Positions 59,311 through 64,000 of a stretch of DNA of 64,000 nucleotides are shown here, piece by piece. Both the position numbers and the translations under genes were made by a program. The stretch's first letter is position 1, and every line of letters begins with the position of its first letter. Source of the stretch: Natroniella sulfidigena. Its GTDB lineage: Bacteria > Bacillota > Halanaerobiia > Halobacteroidales > Halobacteroidaceae. Where the stretch lies: contig NZ_JALKBY010000013.1 in the NCBI RefSeq assembly GCF_023223645.1, positions 27,349 to 91,348 on the forward strand, read 5' to 3'. A model generated the notes under the pieces. That model had not been told where the DNA came from. It saw nothing but the letters and a program-made list of their open reading frames with translations, and searched no databases.

Positions 59311-61854
59311 TTAGCTTATTCTTTTCTGAGCTAATTCAACTCTATTACGACCTTCTTCCTTCGCTTCATAAAGAGCTTCATCAGCTGCTTCAATGAGTTT
59401 TTCTGCCCCCTCTTTAGTCTCAGGTTTAACTGCAGCCACTCCTGCACTGACTGTTACATAATCAGAAACTACTGATTTTCGATGAGGCAACTTCAAATCA
59501 CCTACCCCTAATCTAATTCTTTCAGCAACCTTAATAACTCCATACAACCCTGTCTTGGGCAAAATCACAGCAAACTCTTCTCCTCCATAACGAACTACTA
59601 AATCAGCAGGCCGAAGTACTAACTCTTCAAACTTCTGAGCTATCTTTTGTAAACATTCATCACCAGCTTGATGTCCATAAGTATCATTATATTCCTTAAA
59701 ATAATCAATATCAATCATAATCAAAGCCAAAGAAGTCCCTTGACGTCTAGCTCTTTTCCACTCTTCTCCTAATTTATTATCAAACAACCTTCTATTTGCA
59801 AGCCCAGTCAAATCATCACTGGAAGCCAATTCTTTTAACTCTTTATTCTTCTCTCTTAACTCTTCTTTCAAAATAGCATTTTCAAAAGCTTTAGATCGAA
59901 TAAATGATTGAGTATCCTCAATCAAACTTTGATTTAATAAATCCCTCATTACATTGATAGTCTTTGGAGAAATATCATGCTTCTCTAATACATTTATAAA
60001 GCCATTTATTCTACACTGAAATCTATCTCCACTCTCTTCAACACAGCTTCTATATTCAGTAAACATATCCTCTAACTCTCGATTCTTACTATAATATAGC
60101 ATCTCATCAATAACCTTATCTGCAGGAATATAGCTAAAGACAGTAAAGATAAGCTCAAATAACAATAACTCACTCTTTTCTCCCTTGGCCCATAAAGCAT
60201 CAAAGACATTAATTATAATTGAAGCAAAATCTTTAGCTATGGTCTGTTCCCAACCTACTTGAATTAATAGATCATCGATTGAATGAATCTGCTCTTTAGC
60301 AATTTCAAATAGCTTTTTATCTTCACTAACCTCTTCTAATTTAACAAAATAAAGAACCTTTAACTCCCGGGCCAACAAAGCTAAGAGATTTTGATTATCC
60401 TCGCTCCATCCACTTATCCTCTCTATCTCTTCTGAAATAATCTCAACCTTCTCCACATAAGCAAGTCCATTATTTTGACCTTTGATTATTAAATCGAAGA
60501 TGATTATCTCATTTCTATCTTCCTCATCCAACTCTTTCCATTCTGTAGTTGGACAGAATTTTGCTCTAATCTGATCTAATAATTCTTTAGCTAGCCCCTT
60601 ATCCTGACTCTCCTTTAGCTCAATATATCTAGCAACCATATCTGATGAGACAAGATCTGCTAAAGGCAGATTATCTTCCATTAATAAAAACTGCTCATCC
60701 ACCTCACTTAGCTTCCCAAACAAATACTCTAAATCAAAATAAAAGTCACTAAAGTGTTCCTTCTCAAGTTTTAATCTATTCTCTTTAAAGTATCTTTTAA
60801 ATAAAAGTAACTCTGCTTTAAATTCTTCTATAACCTCTTCTGCTCCACTTCTTTCTATCTCCTTTAAGAAGAAATAAGCAAGGTTATTTACATACTCTAC
60901 ATTCTTCTTACCTAGAGCAATCAGTTTTCTAATAACTAAATTAAGTTTTCCTTCCTTTAAATAAATCTGATCTAAAGAATAGACCAGACTTCCAATATAC
61001 CACTGATTACCGAACTTCTCACTGACAGGAGCAGAGATCTTTTGATGTTGCTTCTTTAATTCCTCGATAGAAAATATATCTCTAACCTTCTCAACAGAAA
61101 AATTATCAGGAGTTAGCTTAGTCAATAATTCTTCCTTCTGCCAAGATTTAATTAAACTCTTAATAAATCCACCCTCTTGCTCATCTAAAACTTTAATAAT
61201 TTCAGAAAGATCCTGCTCACCACTAAGCTCTTCACCTAAAAATAACAACAACTCTTGATAGCTCTTAATCCCATCTAACTTGTCCAAATTATCAATCTGC
61301 TCTCTATACTTCCCTCTAACAGCATTCTTCTTACCTGCTATATCATCTATAACTAATAACTTTTCCTTAAACAACTCAAAAGTGTCCTTATCTTTTAGCC
61401 AACCATCCTCTTGATTACTATCCCAACTCTCTAGATAATCGATCACTTCCTGTAAGATTATATCCTCTCTAAACCGCTCCAAAATCTCACTTACTATAAA
61501 ATCATTAATACTCATCTTTTCTGTTTGAGGCTGTTGTTCTTTATACTGCTTTAAAAATTCAAACTCTTCAGTCTCATCTTGGCAATAGCCATAATAACTA
61601 CCTAAAGCAGTCAAAGCATGGCGTAACCTATGTATGTTTTCATGCTGGATTAGCTTGTCTTGTAAGAATTCTTTAAGCTCACTACTTCCTTTAGCTGCTA
61701 ATTCCCCAATCTTTTTGGCCGCTGCTACCCAAACTGCTGTCTGCTCAGACCGGAATTTATATTTTAAATCCTTTATATCACTCTCTGTTAAATTCCCAAG
61801 ATTCAGATTATTATAACTTTTAAGCTCATTATCTATTTTTAAATAATTATTCAC
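59311..61854 (-). CDS. Diguanylate cyclase (GGDEF) with large helical N-terminal region
   Basis: 847 residues; GTG start after GGAGGTGG. The C-terminal ~165 residues are a GGDEF domain with SDDLTGLANRRLFDNKL, an intact active site GGEEF and the inhibitory I-site RPAD five residues before it, so c-di-GMP synthesis with product feedback is expected. The first ~680 residues are helical, probably TPR- or HEAT-like, with no membrane segment, so the sensor is cytoplasmic. No EAL domain. Single gene with its own terminator. Confidence 0.93.
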   Translation of the reverse strand: MNNYLKIDNELKSYNNLNLGNLTESDIKDLKYKFRSEQTAVWVAAAKKIGELAAKGSSELKEFLQDKLIQHENIHRLRHALTALGSYYGYCQDETEEFEFLKQYKEQQPQTEKMSINDFIVSEILERFREDIILQEVIDYLESWDSNQEDGWLKDKDTFELFKEKLLVIDDIAGKKNAVRGKYREQIDNLDKLDGIKSYQELLLFLGEELSGEQDLSEIIKVLDEQEGGFIKSLIKSWQKEELLTKLTPDNFSVEKVRDIFSIEELKKQHQKISAPVSEKFGNQWYIGSLVYSLDQIYLKEGKLNLVIRKLIALGKKNVEYVNNLAYFFLKEIERSGAEEVIEEFKAELLLFKRYFKENRLKLEKEHFSDFYFDLEYLFGKLSEVDEQFLLMEDNLPLADLVSSDMVARYIELKESQDKGLAKELLDQIRAKFCPTTEWKELDEEDRNEIIIFDLIIKGQNNGLAYVEKVEIISEEIERISGWSEDNQNLLALLARELKVLYFVKLEEVSEDKKLFEIAKEQIHSIDDLLIQVGWEQTIAKDFASIIINVFDALWAKGEKSELLLFELIFTVFSYIPADKVIDEMLYYSKNRELEDMFTEYRSCVEESGDRFQCRINGFINVLEKHDISPKTINVMRDLLNQSLIEDTQSFIRSKAFENAILKEELREKNKELKELASSDDLTGLANRRLFDNKLGEEWKRARRQGTSLALIMIDIDYFKEYNDTYGHQAGDECLQKIAQKFEELVLRPADLVVRYGGEEFAVILPKTGLYGVIKVAERIRLGVGDLKLPHRKSVVSDYVTVSAGVAAVKPETKEGAEKLIEAADEALYEAKEEGRNRVELAQKRIS

Positions 61855-61887
61855 TCTACCACCTCCATAATTATTTTAAGTTAAAAA

Positions 61888-61912
61888 AGCAGATCTTCAA
61901 CATTGATCTGCT
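61888..61912 (-). terminator. Terminator of the small gene at 61934
   Basis: AGCAGATC pairs with GATCTGCT around a 9-nt loop, with T run on the minus strand. Confidence 0.8.
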
Positions 61913-61933
61913 CTGTATTCACTATAGATCAAT

Positions 61934-62206
61934 TTACCAAGTAGATATCTCCTTATAAACAGTAGAAACTTTATCCACCGCCAATTCATATTGCATAGCT
62001 CTTTGAGATAATTTATACTCTCCAATAATCTCATCTTCATTATCTGTTATCCAATAACAATCTTCTTTAGCCAATTTCTTTCCACCAAGTTTATCACAGA
62101 TAAGCTCCCTTATCTTCGCTCCTAACTCTTTATTCCCAATGTTAACGGCTACTCCATTCTTTCTTAACCATAAAATTAACTCATCAGCACCAATTTTAAT
62201 CTTCAT
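61934..62206 (-). CDS. Small hypothetical protein
   Basis: 90 residues from the ATG at 62206 after AAAAGGGGAG. Mixed alpha/beta, with KIGADELILWLRKNGVAVNIGNKELG at the N-terminus and CYWITDNEDEIIGEYKLS later. No family recognised. Its strong ribosome site and terminator support a real gene. Confidence 0.65.
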   Translation of the reverse strand: MKIKIGADELILWLRKNGVAVNIGNKELGAKIRELICDKLGGKKLAKEDCYWITDNEDEIIGEYKLSQRAMQYELAVDKVSTVYKEISTW

Positions 62207-62442
62207 AATATCTCCCCTTTTCATCTTTTTTCGATTAAAGATTCTTTTTCTGACAATAATCACCAATGATTACATTTTACCAAAAAAAACTAATCATGTC
62301 TATAGTTTCTTAGGTTTAGTACTAGTAAGACTAATACCACTTTTATTACTACAGGATAATTTCTTTTATTGATGGTTGCTAAATTGCATAGAACCATCGC
62401 TAACTGTTATAAAAATATAATCTTAATGACTTGTTATTCTGA

Positions 62443-63702
62443 TTAATATTTATTAGCAATTTCTAAAATTTGTTCATCATTTTGTAATTCTTCACTTGCA
62501 TATCTTAATACATCACTATCTTGCTTTACTGCTTCTAATACTACTTCTTTATCACCTCTTAACTCCTTACTTACATATCTTAATGCATCACCATTTTGCT
62601 TTACTGCTTCCAAAACCGCTTCTTTCTCACTAATTCCTACAATTTCTAATAACTCTTGATAATCAACTTCTTCTAACTCTTCTCGATAGGGAATCACTAT
62701 ATGAGTTACTAATCTCTGAGAATATTTATAATTCTGAAGTAAAGTCTCTTTAATAGTTTCTATTATATACTTTCTTAACCTATTATAATAATCTTTGTCT
62801 TCTAAATATCTCCCTAAAACTTCCCAAATATCAAGTCCTAAATAATATACTGGCTCTTCCCTTGTACATATTTGGTTTATAAATTTATCTATAAAATACC
62901 GTTGAGCTTCATCGTTTGTAATATTTTTGAAATAGTCAATGGCGATATTCATTAAATCATCATCTGAACCATCTTCTAATATTTCTTTCATTCTATCCGT
63001 TAAATATTCATCTTCTAAATTTTCAAAATAAAAATCTAAATCATAATAATCTGATGATTCTATTAACTTATCTATACAGTATTCCTTAATTTCCTTATCA
63101 TAGTTATAAATACATTTATCAAAAAATTCATACATTAACCAATAAGGTCGTACATAAATTGCATTATCAATTAAAAATTTAATATCTTCTTTTTTTCTCA
63201 TTCCTATATTTCTTAAAATAACAAATATATCATTAAAAATTCCATAATCTACATCATTATCATCTATCCATTCAGTTAACTTCTTTTTTAAGTATTCTTT
63301 AGTCTCTTCACTTCTTACAAACTTTAAGATTTCTAATGAATCTGCAATTAAAATTTTATTATCCAAACACTCTTTTGCTTTATCTATTAGATATTTTCTG
63401 ATTTTTTTATTTCTTAGTTGTATATAATTTATTGAACTTGCACTATTACTTATTTGCATTAAAAATTTTAATGATTCTTTTAATTTACTATTACTATTTA
63501 ATGAATCTTCTTTCAAAAAAGTTAGATCCTGATCTAAAACTTTTTTGGCTAGAATTATTTTTCTTTTTAACTTTAAATGTTCATCTATATCTGCAGTAGA
63601 AAATAAAACTTCTGAAAAGAAACTTTCTATGACTTCTAAATTTTCAATTGGAATCACTATCGTTGCATTGTTAAAAAAATATAGATCTACTAACTCAATC
63701 AA
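62443..63702 (-). CDS. HEAT-like protein with C-terminal DUF4116 repeats, probably 5'-truncated
   Basis: 419 residues by the longest frame, opening at a TTG with no ribosome site and an in-frame stop four codons upstream. The body is a series of helical pairs of the HEAT/ARM kind. The C-terminus carries two DUF4116 units (AVLEAVKQNGDALRYVSKEL and VVLEAVKQDSDVLRYASEEL). Function unknown. The absence of a proper start suggests that its 5' end was lost. Confidence 0.55.
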   Translation of the reverse strand: MIELVDLYFFNNATIVIPIENLEVIESFFSEVLFSTADIDEHLKLKRKIILAKKVLDQDLTFLKEDSLNSNSKLKESLKFLMQISNSASSINYIQLRNKKIRKYLIDKAKECLDNKILIADSLEILKFVRSEETKEYLKKKLTEWIDDNDVDYGIFNDIFVILRNIGMRKKEDIKFLIDNAIYVRPYWLMYEFFDKCIYNYDKEIKEYCIDKLIESSDYYDLDFYFENLEDEYLTDRMKEILEDGSDDDLMNIAIDYFKNITNDEAQRYFIDKFINQICTREEPVYYLGLDIWEVLGRYLEDKDYYNRLRKYIIETIKETLLQNYKYSQRLVTHIVIPYREELEEVDYQELLEIVGISEKEAVLEAVKQNGDALRYVSKELRGDKEVVLEAVKQDSDVLRYASEELQNDEQILEIANKY

Positions 63703-64000
63703 ATCAAATTAGCAATCAAATATTTATAGCTTAGTAGATTTTTCAAGCAATAATTACTTTGAAAACAGCCCTTACCCTACATCAAAAGTAAAATATAGAA
63801 TATATTTCTAGATGGAATTCTATTAGCCTAAGGTTTTAGGTAGTAAAATTTTATCAACTACTGTTAATCCATCTATTCCAATTGAAATCATTTGTTGTAA
63901 CTGAACAAATGGAATACTTTATCTTTCTAGTGAGTTTAAGTAAACTTCCTTTAAATTTAGATTCTTTTTCAAGCAATTTTAGAATTAAAAATAAGATTAC
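63703..64000. other. Intergenic, one short protein-like remnant
   Basis: On the minus strand 63823-63915 is open and would read IPFVQLQQMISIGIDGLTVV then DKILLPKTLG before a stop, without start or ribosome site. It looks like the tail of a lost gene. The rest shows nothing recognisable. Confidence 0.35.

Overview
The window looks like chromosome from a low-GC (about one third G+C by eye), endospore-forming, anaerobic Firmicutes-type bacterium, most likely a Halanaerobiales/Halobacteroidaceae relative (inference). Supporting signs are strong AGGAGG ribosome sites, AddAB rather than RecBCD, spore-type LysM and YlbJ sequences, a selenium-type molybdenum hydroxylase cluster, and a corrinoid methyltransferase cluster. 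No rRNA, tRNA, CRISPR array or intact transposase gene was seen. Almost everything from 0.85 to 36 kb and from 44.8 to 63.7 kb is on the minus strand.

Layout. 0-14 kb: end of an MFS transporter, an AhpD-like protein, a four-domain persulfide enzyme (CoA-disulfide reductase/rhodanese/TusA/DsrE), a chemotaxis receptor, a MarR-MATE operon, an AI-2E-type permease, a LysM protein, a LiaF-like protein, a TetR/serine hydrolase pair, YbjQ and a VOC protein. 13.8-22.2 kb: a complete molybdenum hydroxylase locus with three structural subunits, MocA, YqeB, YqeC, an XdhC-type chaperone and an MPT-binding protein. 22.4-23.6 kb: HepT/MntA toxin-antitoxin pair and a relic of another. 23.8-30.1 kb: addAB. 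30.3-36 kb: an SPL-like radical SAM gene and a type IV restriction-like EVE-McrB/DUF2357-nuclease pair.

36-44.7 kb is a patchwork of duplicated and decaying pieces: a truncated ylbJ unit, lipoprotein, LysM proteins, polysaccharide deacetylase, ferritin-like protein, a second VOC gene and an ABC transporter. 44.8-51.5 kb: a corrinoid methyl-transfer cluster (two corrinoid proteins, UroD-type and pterin-type methyltransferases, DUF1638, MFS, GntR regulator). 52-64 kb: second truncated ylbJ unit, AAA/PD-(D/E)XK protein, an RRE-containing radical SAM/SPASM protein with an unknown partner, a second HepT/MntA pair, a DUF6933/pRiA4b fusion, a GGDEF protein and a DUF4116-repeat protein.

The most unusual signals do not follow gene families. 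(1) Blocks at 5-14 kb and 37-41.4 kb are copies of one another that have lost complementary genes. (2) Four genes between 38.0 and 43.0 kb have an isoleucine codon (ATT, ATA, ATA, ATC) where the Shine-Dalgarno site, paralog or N-terminal sequence places the start. (3) The 5' part of ylbJ occurs as a dispersed unit with three internally deleted derivatives. (4) The heptamer TTGGCCC/GGGCCAA is far more frequent than base composition predicts. (5) A 36-bp palindrome recurs three times.
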